Shown in pieces: positions 37,336 through 46,801 of a DNA stretch of 64,000 bases. The stretch is from Scandinavium goeteborgense (GTDB taxonomy: Bacteria; Pseudomonadota; Gammaproteobacteria; Enterobacterales; Enterobacteriaceae): NCBI RefSeq assembly GCF_003935895.2, contig NZ_CP054058.1:1488001-1552000 (forward strand), in the 5' to 3' direction. A program made the position numbers and the translations under genes. The first letter of the stretch is position 1. Every line of letters begins with the position of its first letter. A model generated the notes under the pieces. The model made no database searches. It was given only the letters and a program-made list of their open reading frames with translations, and was not told the origin of the DNA.

Positions 37336-39183
37336 ATGAGACGAATTCTGACAACGCTGATGATATTGCTGGTGGTGATTGTCGCCGGCCTTTCGGCGCT
37401 GGTACTGCTGGTCAATCCGAATGATTTTCGCGACTATCTGGTGCGCCAGGTGGAATCGCGCAGCGGTTATCAACTGAAACTGGACGGCCCGCTGCGCTGG
37501 CACGTCTGGCCTCAGCTCAGCATTCTTTCCGGCCGCATGACGCTGACCGAACCGGGCGCCAATGCCCCGTTAGTCAAGGCCGATAATATGCGCCTTGATG
37601 TGGCGCTGTTCCCGCTGCTTTCTCACCAGCTGCAGGTTAATCAGGTGATGCTGAAAGGCGCCGTGATTGAGCTGACGCCGAACACGGAAGCGGTGAAAAA
37701 CAACAAAGCGCCGGTCCCTCCGCGTGAAAATACGCTGCCTCAGGCACCGGAAGACCGGGGCTGGTCGTTTGATATCGCCAAACTGCAGGTAGCAGACAGC
37801 GTGCTGGTGTTCCAGCATGAAGGCGACGAGCAGATAACCGTCCGTGACATCAAAATGCAGATGGAGCAGGACGATCATTATCTGGCTAACGTTGATTTCT
37901 CCGGGCGGGTAAACCGCGATCAGCGTGACCTCAATCTCTCCTTTAGCGCGAAGGTGAATGCGGCCGATTATCCGCATGCGCTGAATGCCTCTCTAAGCCA
38001 GATTAACTGGCAGCTCCAGGGCGCAGATCTTCCGCCGCAGGGCATTGGCGGGAAGGGTTCTTTGCAGGCCGAATGGCAGGAGGAGCAGAAGCGCATCAGT
38101 TTCAAACAACTGCAACTGACCGCCAACGACAGCTCTCTCGGCGGCGAAGGCAGCGTGTTGCTCGGCGATAAGCCGCAATGGACGCTGAATCTTCACTCCG
38201 ACAAACTGAACCTCGATAATTTGCTTTCCCAGAGCAACCCGTCAGCAAATTCCAGCGTCAACCAGCAGGGACAGAGCCAGTCGCGCCAGCAGCGCCCGGT
38301 GATCGCCGAAAGCGCTAACCAGCCTGACTACAGCGGTCTGCGTGGATTCAGCGCGGCGGTGCAGCTTAAGGCTGCGCAAGTGATGTGGCGCGGTATGAAT
38401 TTCACTGACGTCGACGTGCAGGCTGACAACCAGTTCGGCTTACTCAATGTCAGTGGCTTGCAGGGCAAACTGGACGGCGGCACCCTGTCGCTGCCGGGTA
38501 GCCTCGACGCACGCGATGATACGCCGAAATCGGCTTTCCAGCCGAAGCTTGAAAATATTCAGATTGCTTCGCTGTTGAAGGCGTTTGATTACCCTATCAA
38601 TCTCACCGGTAAACTCTCCCTCGACGGCGAGTTCAGCGGCGACAAAATTGATGCAGATAACTTCCGTCGCAGTTGGCAAGGGAAGGCGAAGCTGTCGCTG
38701 CTTGATTCCCGCACCGAAGGCCTTAACTTCCAGCAGCTGGTTCAGCAGGCGGTGGAACGCAGCACGCACGTGAAGGCGAAAGAGAATCTCGACAGCGCCA
38801 CCCGTCTGGATGAGTTATCCAGCGACATGACGTTAAACAACGGACAGATGGCCCTCAAGAACATGGTCGGTAAATCGTCGCTGTTGGCGCTGACGGGTAA
38901 AGGCTCTCTGGACCTGGCCAAAGAAGAAGGCGACATGCTCTTTAACGTGCGCGTGCTCGAGGGCTGGCAGGGCGAGGGCAAGCTGGTGGATATGCTGAAA
39001 GAGACGGCGATCCCGCTGCGCGTTTACGGCAAATGGACCGAGCTCAACTACAGTCTGCAAGTCGACCAGGTTCTGCGTAAGCAATTGCAAAACGAAGCCC
39101 GCGATCGTCTGAAAGACTGGGCCGATAAGAATCAGGACAGTCAGTCGGGCAAGGACCTCAAAAAGTTCTTAGACAAGCTCTAA
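37336..39183 (+). CDS. asmA: AsmA, outer-membrane assembly/lipid-transport family protein
   Basis: 615 residues (E. coli 617). One N-terminal TM helix (ILTTLMILLVVIVAGLSALVLLV) anchors a large periplasmic beta-rich domain of the AsmA/TamB/YhdP (bridge-like lipid transfer) type. AsmA-C elements lie near 540-600 (GNGQMALKNM-like, LALTGKGSLDL). A Gln/Ser-rich spacer (SSVNQQGQSQSRQQRP) lies near residues 305-320. Mutations in E. coli asmA suppress OmpF assembly defects. Confidence 0.94.
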   Translation: MRRILTTLMILLVVIVAGLSALVLLVNPNDFRDYLVRQVESRSGYQLKLDGPLRWHVWPQLSILSGRMTLTEPGANAPLVKADNMRLDVALFPLLSHQLQVNQVMLKGAVIELTPNTEAVKNNKAPVPPRENTLPQAPEDRGWSFDIAKLQVADSVLVFQHEGDEQITVRDIKMQMEQDDHYLANVDFSGRVNRDQRDLNLSFSAKVNAADYPHALNASLSQINWQLQGADLPPQGIGGKGSLQAEWQEEQKRISFKQLQLTANDSSLGGEGSVLLGDKPQWTLNLHSDKLNLDNLLSQSNPSANSSVNQQGQSQSRQQRPVIAESANQPDYSGLRGFSAAVQLKAAQVMWRGMNFTDVDVQADNQFGLLNVSGLQGKLDGGTLSLPGSLDARDDTPKSAFQPKLENIQIASLLKAFDYPINLTGKLSLDGEFSGDKIDADNFRRSWQGKAKLSLLDSRTEGLNFQQLVQQAVERSTHVKAKENLDSATRLDELSSDMTLNNGQMALKNMVGKSSLLALTGKGSLDLAKEEGDMLFNVRVLEGWQGEGKLVDMLKETAIPLRVYGKWTELNYSLQVDQVLRKQLQNEARDRLKDWADKNQDSQSGKDLKKFLDKL

Positions 39184-39184
39184 T

Positions 39185-39316
39185 CCCCGTCATACTTCAA
39201 GCTGCAGACGCGTTGGCTGCATTCATGAACCCCAGTCACTTACTTATGTAAGTTCCTGGGGATTCACTCTTTTGCCGCCTTTCTGCAACTCGAATTATTT
39301 AGGGGATAGTCCCCGT
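39185..39316. repeat. ERIC element
   Basis: About 127 bp between the asmA stop and the terminator. The central ACCCCAGTCACTTACTTATG and GTAAGTTCCTGGGGATTCAC halves form the ERIC core inverted repeat; the second half matches the standard ERIC1R consensus with one change. Outer ends (TTCAAGCTGCAG and CTGCAACTCGAATTATTTAG) are also typical. The element sits between convergent genes. Confidence 0.9.
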
Positions 39317-39322
39317 CACAAT

Positions 39323-39358
39323 TAAAAAAAAGCCCGGCAGAAATGCCAGGCCTTTTTT
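39323..39358. terminator. Bidirectional terminator between asmA and yegH
   Basis: A7-8 run, GCCCGGCA-GAAA-TGCCAGGC imperfect stem, then CTTTTTTAT. A and T runs on both sides suit the convergent asmA and yegH transcripts. Confidence 0.75.
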
Positions 39359-39360
39359 AT

Positions 39361-40947
39361 TCAGACTTCGTAGTCCAGGGCGTTATCATCCGTGCTCGGC
39401 GGGAAAATCTGTACCCGCTGGACGCGATGATTTTCTACTTGCAGCGTTTTCAGGGTAAAGCCATCGACGTCGACGCTTTCACCGGGGGTCGGCACGCGCT
39501 GTAAATGCTCCATCAGCAGGCCGGCGATGGTGTGGTACTCGCGCTTTTCGTCGAGCGGCAGCGGCACAAACTGCACCAGATCTTCCAGCGGCATATGGCC
39601 GTTCGCGGTCCAGCTGCCGTCGGCATTTTTCTGAATATCGTGGCGGGCGTCGATCTCCTGTACTTCATTCGGCAGATTCCCGGCAATGGTTTCCATCACG
39701 TCGCTTAACGTCACCAGCCCTTCAACGGAGCCAAACTCATCCACCACGAAGGCGAAATGCGTGCGGGCGTTGCGGAACTGTTCGAGCGCGGGCAGCAGCG
39801 GCAGCGCTTCCGGGAACACCAGTGGCTGGCGGATCAGCGCCCGTAAATCCAGTGGCTCTCCGCGCAGTGATTGTGCCAGCAGATCAATGACGTGCACCAC
39901 GCCGAGCAGCTCTTCATCGTGATCACCGCCGGTCACCACCAGTCGGGTATGCTGATTTTTCTCCAGCAGCGCACGAATTTCGGCTTCCGGCGCGCTGAGG
40001 TCGATGTGCTCAATATCATGGCGCGAGGTCATGATGCTGCTGACGCTGCGCTGATTAAGATTCAGCACCCGCTCAATCATCCGTCGTTCCTGCGGGTCAA
40101 AGACCGGCTCTTCTTTACTGTCCGCCACCAGGGATGCGGTTTGTGCGTCCAGCTCGGCGTCTTCTTTCTGCCCGCTCAGCAGGCGCAGAACCGCTTCTGT
40201 GGTGCGGTTGCGCAGGCTCTGGTTCGCCGACAAAAAGCGGCGGCGATTAAAGTTAGCCAATTGGTTGAGCGACTCAATCATCACCGAGAAGCCAATCGCC
40301 GCGTACAGATAGCCTTTCGGAATGTAGAAGCCAAAACCTTCCGCGACCAGACTAAAGCCAATCATCAGCAGGAAGCTCAGACAGAGAATGACGATGGTTG
40401 GATGGCTGTTCACGAAGCGCGTCAGCGCCTTGCTGGCAAGCATCATCATGCTGATGGCAATCACTACCGCCGCCATCATGACCAGCAAATGGTCGACCAT
40501 CCCGACAGCGGTAATTACCGAATCGAGGGAAAACACCGCGTCGAGCACCACAATCTGTGCCACCACGGGCCAGAATTTTGCCCCTCGCCGCTGGGTCGGG
40601 CCATCGTTGTCCTTCCCCTCCAGCCGTTCGTTGAGTTCGACCGTGGCTTTAAACAGCAGGAATAAACCCCCGCCGAGCATAATTAAATCACGCGCGCTGA
40701 AGCTCAAATCGCGCACTGTGAACAGCGGGCGGGTGAGGGTGACCAGCCATGAGATAGACGCCAGCAGCAGCAGACGCATCAGCATCGCCAGAATCAGCCC
40801 GGTGATGCGCGCCCGATTGCGCTGCGCGGGCGGCAGCTTTTCCGCGAGGATCGCGATAAACACCAGATTATCAATCCCGAGCACCAGCTCGATAACCACC
40901 AGGGTGATAAGCCCTGCCCAAATAGAGGGATCGGCAATCCATTCCAT
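39361..40947 (-). CDS. yegH: YegH, TerC-family membrane protein with CBS and CorC/HlyC domains
   Basis: 528 residues. TerC region 1-240 with seven to eight TM segments ([36 protein letters not shown]), two CBS domains about 300-420 ([16 protein letters not shown]...) and a C-terminal CorC_HlyC domain ([19 protein letters not shown]). The TerC/YceG architecture is linked to metal-ion export and to metalation of exported enzymes; E. coli YegH itself is uncharacterised. Its promoter lies in the 663-bp region shared with wza. Confidence 0.93.
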   Translation of the reverse strand: MEWIADPSIWAGLITLVVIELVLGIDNLVFIAILAEKLPPAQRNRARITGLILAMLMRLLLLASISWLVTLTRPLFTVRDLSFSARDLIMLGGGLFLLFKATVELNERLEGKDNDGPTQRRGAKFWPVVAQIVVLDAVFSLDSVITAVGMVDHLLVMMAAVVIAISMMMLASKALTRFVNSHPTIVILCLSFLLMIGFSLVAEGFGFYIPKGYLYAAIGFSVMIESLNQLANFNRRRFLSANQSLRNRTTEAVLRLLSGQKEDAELDAQTASLVADSKEEPVFDPQERRMIERVLNLNQRSVSSIMTSRHDIEHIDLSAPEAEIRALLEKNQHTRLVVTGGDHDEELLGVVHVIDLLAQSLRGEPLDLRALIRQPLVFPEALPLLPALEQFRNARTHFAFVVDEFGSVEGLVTLSDVMETIAGNLPNEVQEIDARHDIQKNADGSWTANGHMPLEDLVQFVPLPLDEKREYHTIAGLLMEHLQRVPTPGESVDVDGFTLKTLQVENHRVQRVQIFPPSTDDNALDYEV

Positions 40948-41610
40948 ACGTTGTTTAACACCTTTTGTGACAAGACATTCTGATCATGGTTAACGGTGAC
41001 TCAAATTGCAATATACCCTGAGTTTATTCTTAAATATGAAAAGTAGTTGGTTAATAATATAACCCTATTGTTTCTGTTATTAACTAATTTAATTTCTTAT
41101 TAATCTGCCCATTTCACCGGGCTGTCTGATGGGGGATTAAAGTCAATATGAAGATAATCCTAAAAGTCAGCGACCATTCTTAATATTTATCCTAAAAACT
41201 ATGGCGTTAGGAGTTGTTACCTTGTCGGAAATTGGCATTGCTGTAACAATCGAAATGTATAAATGAATATTAGATTTCATCCGCGCTTTATTCCCGGCGG
41301 TGAAAGAGAATGTTTGCTGTTTTATACATTGTCTCTCTGTTTCGGTCTGCTTTAACGCCGTAACTGCTTATAACCTTATGATTGAACAGTAGATTGGTAA
41401 CTGAAAGCCAAGGGCGGTAGCGTGCCTGATGGTTGCTAAATCAGCCTCGATTATTCTGTCAACTGCTTGCGGATTGATAACGTTTTTTTAGGAATGATGC
41501 CAGTTATATTTCGTTTCGGTTAACGGCATGCTCAATGTAAATGACCGGAATGAAATCTGGTTTGTTTTATTCGCACAGGATAATTTCTCTGCCAAAGTGA
41601 TAAATAATCA
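40948..41610 (+). promoter_or_regulatory. Colanic acid operon control region (RcsAB boxes, ops/JUMPstart, long leader)
   Basis: 663 bp, markedly AT-rich, no gene. Two RcsAB-box-like 14-mers (consensus TAAGAATATTCCTA) each match 10/14 and share the TCCTA end: 41149-41162 and 41181-41194. The ops element GGCGGTAGCGTG, the RfaH recruitment site of JUMPstart leaders, is exact at 41413-41424, 186 nt before the wza start. A TATGAT word at 41377-41382 could be a -10. Known for the family: RcsB/RcsA activates transcription and RfaH prevents early termination in the long operon. Confidence 0.8.
41413..41424 (+). promoter_or_regulatory. ops element (RfaH loading site)
   Basis: Exact GGCGGTAGCGTG within AGCCAAGGGCGGTAGCGTGC. 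It recruits RfaH to paused RNA polymerase so that the roughly 23-kb operon is read through. Confidence 0.92.
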
Positions 41611-42744
41611 ATGATGAAATCCCAACTGAAATTGATGCCATTATTGGTGTCTGCAATCCTGATGAGTGGTTGCACGGTCCTTCCCGGCAGCAATATGTCG
41701 ACCTTCGGAAAAGATGTCGTTAAACAGCAAGACGCTGATTTTGATATCGACCGGATGGTGAATGTTTATCCGCTGACCCCGCGACTGATTGAACAACTGC
41801 GACCGCGTCCCAACGTTGCGCAGCCAAACATGTCCCTGGATCAGGAGTTAAGCAATTATCAGTATCGCGTGGGCGCAGGTGATGTGCTCAGCGTAACCGT
41901 CTGGGATCACCCGGAGTTAACGACGCCTGCCGGCCAGTATCGTAGCTCAAGCGATACCGGTAACTGGGTCCAGCCTGATGGCTCCATTTTCTATCCTTAT
42001 ATTGGCCGCGTGCAGGTCGTCGGTAAAACGCTGTCGGAAATCCGCGATATGATCACCGGCCGTCTGGCGACCTATATCACCGACCCACAGGTTGATGTGA
42101 ATGTGGCGGCGTTCCGTTCGCAAAAAGCCTATGTGTCCGGCCAGGTGAACAAATCCGGTCAGCAGGCCATTACTAACGTGCCGCTGACCGTGCTGGATGC
42201 GATCAACTCCGCGGGCGGTATGACCGACCTCGCCGACTGGCGCAACGTCGTGCTGACGCACAACGGTAAAGAAGAACGTATTTCCCTCCAGGCGCTGATG
42301 CAAAACGGTGACCTCAGCCAGAACCGTCTGCTGTACCCGGGCGATATTCTGTTCGTGCCACGTAACGATGACCTCAAAGTCTTCGTGATGGGCGAAGTGA
42401 AGAAACAGAGCACCCTCAAAATGGACTTCAGTGGCATGACGCTGACCGAAGCGCTGGGCCAGGCGGAAGGTATCGATATGACCGCCTCCAACGCCAGCGG
42501 CATCTTCGTGATTCGTCCGCTGAAAAACGACAAGAGCGGCAAGATTGCCAACGTTTATCAGCTCGATATGTCCGATGCGACATCGCTGGTCATGGCCACC
42601 AACTTCACGCTGCAGCCGTACGACGTGGTGTATGTCACCACCGCACCGATCACGCGTTGGAACCGTCTCATCAACCAACTGCTGCCAACCATCAGTGGCG
42701 TTCGCTACATGACGGATGCGGCGAAAGATATCCATACCTGGTAA
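41611..42744 (+). CDS. wza: Wza, outer-membrane polysaccharide export lipoprotein
   Basis: 377 residues (E. coli 379). Lipoprotein signal with lipobox LMSGC, so Cys21 (Cys20 from the second ATG at 41614) is the lipidated residue. Poly_export and SLBB domains follow ([31 protein letters not shown]), and the C-terminal amphipathic helix that forms the octameric alpha-helical outer-membrane pore ends [14 protein letters not shown]. The ribosome site is weak, so expression probably depends on leader control. Confidence 0.97.
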   Translation: MMKSQLKLMPLLVSAILMSGCTVLPGSNMSTFGKDVVKQQDADFDIDRMVNVYPLTPRLIEQLRPRPNVAQPNMSLDQELSNYQYRVGAGDVLSVTVWDHPELTTPAGQYRSSSDTGNWVQPDGSIFYPYIGRVQVVGKTLSEIRDMITGRLATYITDPQVDVNVAAFRSQKAYVSGQVNKSGQQAITNVPLTVLDAINSAGGMTDLADWRNVVLTHNGKEERISLQALMQNGDLSQNRLLYPGDILFVPRNDDLKVFVMGEVKKQSTLKMDFSGMTLTEALGQAEGIDMTASNASGIFVIRPLKNDKSGKIANVYQLDMSDATSLVMATNFTLQPYDVVYVTTAPITRWNRLINQLLPTISGVRYMTDAAKDIHTW

Positions 42745-42749
42745 CCATT

Positions 42750-43193
42750 ATGTTCAACAAAATTCTGGTGGTATGCGTCGGCAATATCTGCCGCTCCCCA
42801 ACGGGGGAGCGGTTGCTGAAAAATTATCTTCCGTCGTTGGACGTGGAGTCCGCCGGGCTCGGCGCACTGGTGGGTAAGGGGGCAGACGACAGCGCCGCAA
42901 GTGTGGCTGCCCTTCACAATATTTCCCTGGACGGGCACTGCGCCCGTCAAATTTCCGGAAAGATGTGCCGCGAATACGATCTCATTCTGACCATGGAAAA
43001 ACGTCACATTGCCCGGCTGTGCGAAATCGCGCCGGAAATGCGCGGCAAAGTGATGCTGTTTGGCCACTGGGACGATGAGCGTGAGATCCCCGATCCTTAT
43101 CGCAAAAGTCGCGACGCTTTTGAAGCGGTTTACCACTTACTCGATCAGTCTGCCCTTCAATGGGCGCAGGCACTGAAAGTACAGCAGGGATAA
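42750..43193 (+). CDS. wzb: Wzb, low-molecular-weight protein-tyrosine phosphatase
   Basis: 147 residues, as in E. coli. P-loop CVGNICRS with nucleophile Cys9 and Arg15, and the general acid Asp in DPYRKS. It dephosphorylates the tyrosine tail of Wzc, a cycle needed for colanic acid polymerisation. The start ATG is 5 nt after the wza stop, and the next gene follows 2 nt after its own stop. Confidence 0.97.
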   Translation: MFNKILVVCVGNICRSPTGERLLKNYLPSLDVESAGLGALVGKGADDSAASVAALHNISLDGHCARQISGKMCREYDLILTMEKRHIARLCEIAPEMRGKVMLFGHWDDEREIPDPYRKSRDAFEAVYHLLDQSALQWAQALKVQQG

Positions 43194-43195
43194 CA

Positions 43196-45358
43196 ATGAC
43201 AGATAACGTAAAACAGGCGCTCCCGCAGGCTTCGGGCAGTGATGAAATCGATATTGGCCGCCTGGTCGGCACGGTGGTGGAGGCCAAATGGTGGGTGCTC
43301 GGCATCACCGCTGTGTTTGCTGCCGCTGCGGTGGTGTATACCCTTTTTGCGACGCCAATCTACAGCGCCGATGCACTGGTGCAGATTGAGCAGGATACCA
43401 GCAGCTCGTTGGTGCAGGATTTAAACTCGGCACTCAGCAATAAGCCGCCCGCGTCTGACGCTGAAATTCAGCTGATTCAGTCGCGTATGGTGCTCGGCAA
43501 AACGGTAGATGACCTTAATCTGGACATCGCCGTTACCAAAAACACGATGCCGATTTTTGGTGCCGGTTGGGAACGCCTGATGGGCCGCGCCAACGAGAGC
43601 GTTAACGTTGAAACCTTTACCGTGCCTGCGGGCATGCGTGAACAAACCTTCACCCTGGCAGTGCTCGGGCCAAACAGCTACCAGCTGACCAGCGACGGCG
43701 GCTTCAGTGCGCGCGGTACCGTTGGCCAGCCGCTGACCAAATCCGGCTTGACCCTGCTGGTGAGCGCCATCCATGCGCAGGAGGGCGGTGAATTTACCGT
43801 CACCAAATACTCCACACTGGGGATGATCAACACCCTGCAAAATAACCTGACGGTAACGGAAAACGGTAAAGACACGGGCGTGTTGAGCCTGACCTACACC
43901 GGCGAAGATAAAGACCAAATCCGTGAAATCCTCAACAGCATTGCGCAGAACTATCTGGCGCAAAACGTCGAGCGTAAATCGGAAGAAGCGTCACGCAGTC
44001 TGCGATTCCTCGCCAAACAGCTGCCGGAAGTGCGGACTCACCTGGACGATGCGGAGAACAAACTCAACGCCTATCGCCAGCAGAAAGACTCGGTGGATAT
44101 GTCGCTTGAGGCCAAATCGGTACTGGATTCGGTGGTCAACATTGATGCGCAGCTTAACCAGCTGACCTTCAGCGAGGCTGAGATTTCCAAGCTCTACACC
44201 AAGCGCCACCCGGCCTACCGCACGCTGCTGGAAAAACGCAAAACCCTCGAAGACGAGAAGGCGAATCTCAACAAACGCATCACCGCGATGCCGGAAACTC
44301 AGCAGGAAATCGTGCGTCTGACGCGTGATGTGGAATCGGGCCAGCAGGTGTACATGCAGCTGCTGAACAAACAGCAGGAGCTGAAAATCCAGGAAGCGAG
44401 CACCGTCGGTGACGTGCGCATCGTGGACTCCGCCATTACTCAGCCAGGTGTTCTGAAGCCGAAAAAAGCGCTGATTGTGTTCGGTGGGATCATTCTGGGC
44501 CTGATGCTTTCTATTCTTGGCGTGCTGCTGCGCTCGCTGTTTAACCGTGGGATTGAAAGTCCACAGGTGCTGGAAGACCACGGCATCAACGTTTACGCCA
44601 GCATTCCGCTGTCTGAATGGCAGAAGAAGCGCGACTACGTCAAAACCGTTAAAGGCACACGGCGCTACAAGCAAAGCCAGTTGCTGGCGGTGGGTAACCC
44701 AACCGACCTCGCTATCGAAGCGGTGCGCAGTCTGCGAACCAGTCTGCACTTCGCCATGATGCAGGCCAGCAACAATGTGTTGATGATGACCGGGGTCAGC
44801 CCGTCGATCGGTAAAACGTTTGTCTGTGCCAACCTGGCGGCGGTGATTAGCCAGACCGGCAAGCGCGTGCTGCTGATCGACTGCGATATGCGCAAAGGCT
44901 ACACCCACGAACTGCTCGGCACCACCAACGACAACGGCCTGTCCGAAGTGCTGGTTGGTAAAACCGAGATTGCAAACTGTGCCAAACGCACCTCGATCAC
45001 CAACTTCGACCTGGTCACCCGTGGTCAGATACCGCCGAACCCGTCCGAGCTCTTAATGAGTGACCGTTTTGCGGAACTGGTGAAATGGGCCAGCAGCCAG
45101 TACGACCTGGTGCTTATCGATACCCCGCCAATTTTGGCCGTGACCGATGCCGGGATCGTGGGTCGCCATGCGGGCACCACGCTGATGGTCACGCGCTATG
45201 CGGTTAACACCCTGAAAGAGGTGGAAACCAGCCTCAGCCGCTTCGAGCAGAATGGTATTCACGTCAAAGGGGTGATCCTCAACTCCATCTTCCGTCGGGC
45301 CACCGGTTATCAGGACTACGGCTACTACGAGTACGAGTACAAGTCAGACAGTAAATAA
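43196..45358 (+). CDS. wzc: Wzc, tyrosine autokinase and chain-length regulator
   Basis: 720 residues, equal to E. coli. Wzz domain with TM1 (about 30-50) and a periplasmic region with coiled-coil, then TM2 near residue 425-445, then a BY-kinase domain with Walker A GVSPSIGKT (Lys540), Walker A' LLIDCDMRKG and a Tyr-rich tail (YQDYGYYEYEYKSD). It forms an octamer over Wza and controls export and length by tail phosphorylation. Start ATG 43196. Confidence 0.97.
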   Translation: MTDNVKQALPQASGSDEIDIGRLVGTVVEAKWWVLGITAVFAAAAVVYTLFATPIYSADALVQIEQDTSSSLVQDLNSALSNKPPASDAEIQLIQSRMVLGKTVDDLNLDIAVTKNTMPIFGAGWERLMGRANESVNVETFTVPAGMREQTFTLAVLGPNSYQLTSDGGFSARGTVGQPLTKSGLTLLVSAIHAQEGGEFTVTKYSTLGMINTLQNNLTVTENGKDTGVLSLTYTGEDKDQIREILNSIAQNYLAQNVERKSEEASRSLRFLAKQLPEVRTHLDDAENKLNAYRQQKDSVDMSLEAKSVLDSVVNIDAQLNQLTFSEAEISKLYTKRHPAYRTLLEKRKTLEDEKANLNKRITAMPETQQEIVRLTRDVESGQQVYMQLLNKQQELKIQEASTVGDVRIVDSAITQPGVLKPKKALIVFGGIILGLMLSILGVLLRSLFNRGIESPQVLEDHGINVYASIPLSEWQKKRDYVKTVKGTRRYKQSQLLAVGNPTDLAIEAVRSLRTSLHFAMMQASNNVLMMTGVSPSIGKTFVCANLAAVISQTGKRVLLIDCDMRKGYTHELLGTTNDNGLSEVLVGKTEIANCAKRTSITNFDLVTRGQIPPNPSELLMSDRFAELVKWASSQYDLVLIDTPPILAVTDAGIVGRHAGTTLMVTRYAVNTLKEVETSLSRFEQNGIHVKGVILNSIFRRATGYQDYGYYEYEYKSDSK

Positions 45359-45365
45359 CGTGCTT

Positions 45366-45440
45366 TGCCTCTCACCCTAACCCTCTCCCCACAGGGGAGA
45401 GGGGACCCTGCCCCTTGGGAAGCGTTCCGGGGTGAGGGGC
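45366..45440. repeat. Inverted-repeat intergenic element with strong hairpin between wzc and wcaA
   Basis: The inner perfect stem CCCTCTCCCC/GGGGAGAGGG (45381-45402) around ACA is nested in an outer pair TGCCTCTCACCC (45366...) and GGGTGAGGGGCA (ending about 45442) with one mismatch. It is likely a mobile palindromic intergenic repeat. In E. coli a stem-loop at this junction attenuates transcription of the wca genes, and this element may do the same. A related shorter hairpin lies at 57336. Confidence 0.6.
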
Positions 45441-45467
45441 AAGGTTCAACGCCATTCGGGGAACAAA

Positions 45468-46310
45468 ATGACGACACGAAACCCATTAATTTCCATTTAT
45501 ATGCCAACCTGGAATCGGCAACAGCTGGCGATTCGCGCCATTAAATCGGTGCTTCGCCAGGATTATCCGCACTGGGAAATGATGATTGTCGACGACTGCT
45601 CCTCTTCCTTTGAACAGTTGCAGCAGTTTGTCGATGGCCTGAACGATTCACGCGTGAAATACACCCGCAACGACTTTAACTCGGGCGCCTGTGCAGTGCG
45701 TAATCAGGCGATTTTGCAGGCCAAAGGCCAGTTCATTACCGGCATCGATGATGACGACGAATGGACGCCCAACCGCCTGTCGGTGTTCCTCGAACATAAA
45801 CACCAACTGACAACGCACGCATTTCTGTACGCCAACGATTATGTCTGCGAAGGCGAAGTCTATTCGCAGCCTGCGAGCTTGCCGCTGTACCCGAAATCAC
45901 CGTATTCCCGCACCCTGTTTTTCAAGCGCAACATCATCGGCAATCAGGTGTTCAGCTGGGCATGGCGCTTCAAAGAGAGCCTGTTCGATACCGAACTGAA
46001 AGCGGCGCAGGATTACGACATTTTCCTGCGCATGGTGACTGAATACGGTGAGCCGTGGAAAGTGGAAGACGCCACGCAAATTCTGCATATCAACCACGGT
46101 GAAATGCAGATTACGTCGTCGCCGAAAAAATTCTCCGGCTACTTCCATTTCTACCGTAAGCACAAAGATAAATTCGACCGCGCGAGCAAAAAGTACCAGC
46201 TGTTCACGCTGTACCAGATCCGCAACAAGCGCATGAACTGGCGCACGCTGCTGACACTGCTCTCCGTGCGTAACGGCAAACGTCTGGCCGACGGCCTGCG
46301 GGGGAAATAA
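45468..46310 (+). CDS. wcaA: WcaA, colanic acid glycosyltransferase (GT2)
   Basis: 280 residues. GT-A fold: ISIYMPTWNRQQLA at the N-terminus, then the DDCSS and ITGIDDDDEWTPNRL acidic metal/nucleotide motif. It adds one sugar of the repeat unit in the cytoplasm. The ATG at 45468 begins MTTRNPLISIYMP. Genes wcaA-wcaB-wcaC follow with overlaps (TAATG, ATGA). Confidence 0.96.
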   Translation: MTTRNPLISIYMPTWNRQQLAIRAIKSVLRQDYPHWEMMIVDDCSSSFEQLQQFVDGLNDSRVKYTRNDFNSGACAVRNQAILQAKGQFITGIDDDDEWTPNRLSVFLEHKHQLTTHAFLYANDYVCEGEVYSQPASLPLYPKSPYSRTLFFKRNIIGNQVFSWAWRFKESLFDTELKAAQDYDIFLRMVTEYGEPWKVEDATQILHINHGEMQITSSPKKFSGYFHFYRKHKDKFDRASKKYQLFTLYQIRNKRMNWRTLLTLLSVRNGKRLADGLRGK

Positions 46311-46801
46311 TGTTGCTGGAAGATTTACGCGCAAACAGCTGGAGCCTGCGTCCATGCTGCATGGTCATCGCCTACCGCATCGCGCATTTCTGCTCGGTGT
46401 GGCGCAAGAAAAGCGTCATTAACAATATCTGGGCGGCCCCGGTATTGCTGATGTACCGCTTCATCACCGAATGTCTGTTCGGTTACGAAATTCAGGCCGC
46501 GGCCACCATTGGCCGTCGCTTCACCATTCACCACGGTTATGCCGTGGTCATCAATAAATTCGTGGTGGCGGGGGATGATTTCACCATCCGTCACGGCGTC
46601 ACCATTGGCAACCGCGGCCCACAAAGCCTGGCCTGCCCGGTCATTGGCAACGGCGTAGAGCTTGGCGCGAACGTGGTGATGATTGGCGAGATACGTATCG
46701 GCAATAACGTCACCGTCGGCGCGGGCAGCGTCGTTCTCGACGACGTGCCGGACAACGCGCTGGTGGTGGGTGAAAAAGCGCGGGTAAAGGTCATCAAATG
46801 A
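46310..46801 (+). CDS. wcaB: WcaB, colanic acid acetyltransferase (LbH fold)
   Basis: 163 residues (E. coli 162). CysE-like hexapeptide-repeat acyltransferase: repeated I-G-x-x-x-x blocks around GRRFTIHHGYAVVINKFV and IGNGVELGANVVMIGE, ending in GEKARVKVIK. The start overlaps the wcaA stop (TAATG) and the stop overlaps wcaC. It probably O-acetylates a repeat-unit sugar. Confidence 0.96.
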   Translation: MLLEDLRANSWSLRPCCMVIAYRIAHFCSVWRKKSVINNIWAAPVLLMYRFITECLFGYEIQAAATIGRRFTIHHGYAVVINKFVVAGDDFTIRHGVTIGNRGPQSLACPVIGNGVELGANVVMIGEIRIGNNVTVGAGSVVLDDVPDNALVVGEKARVKVIK

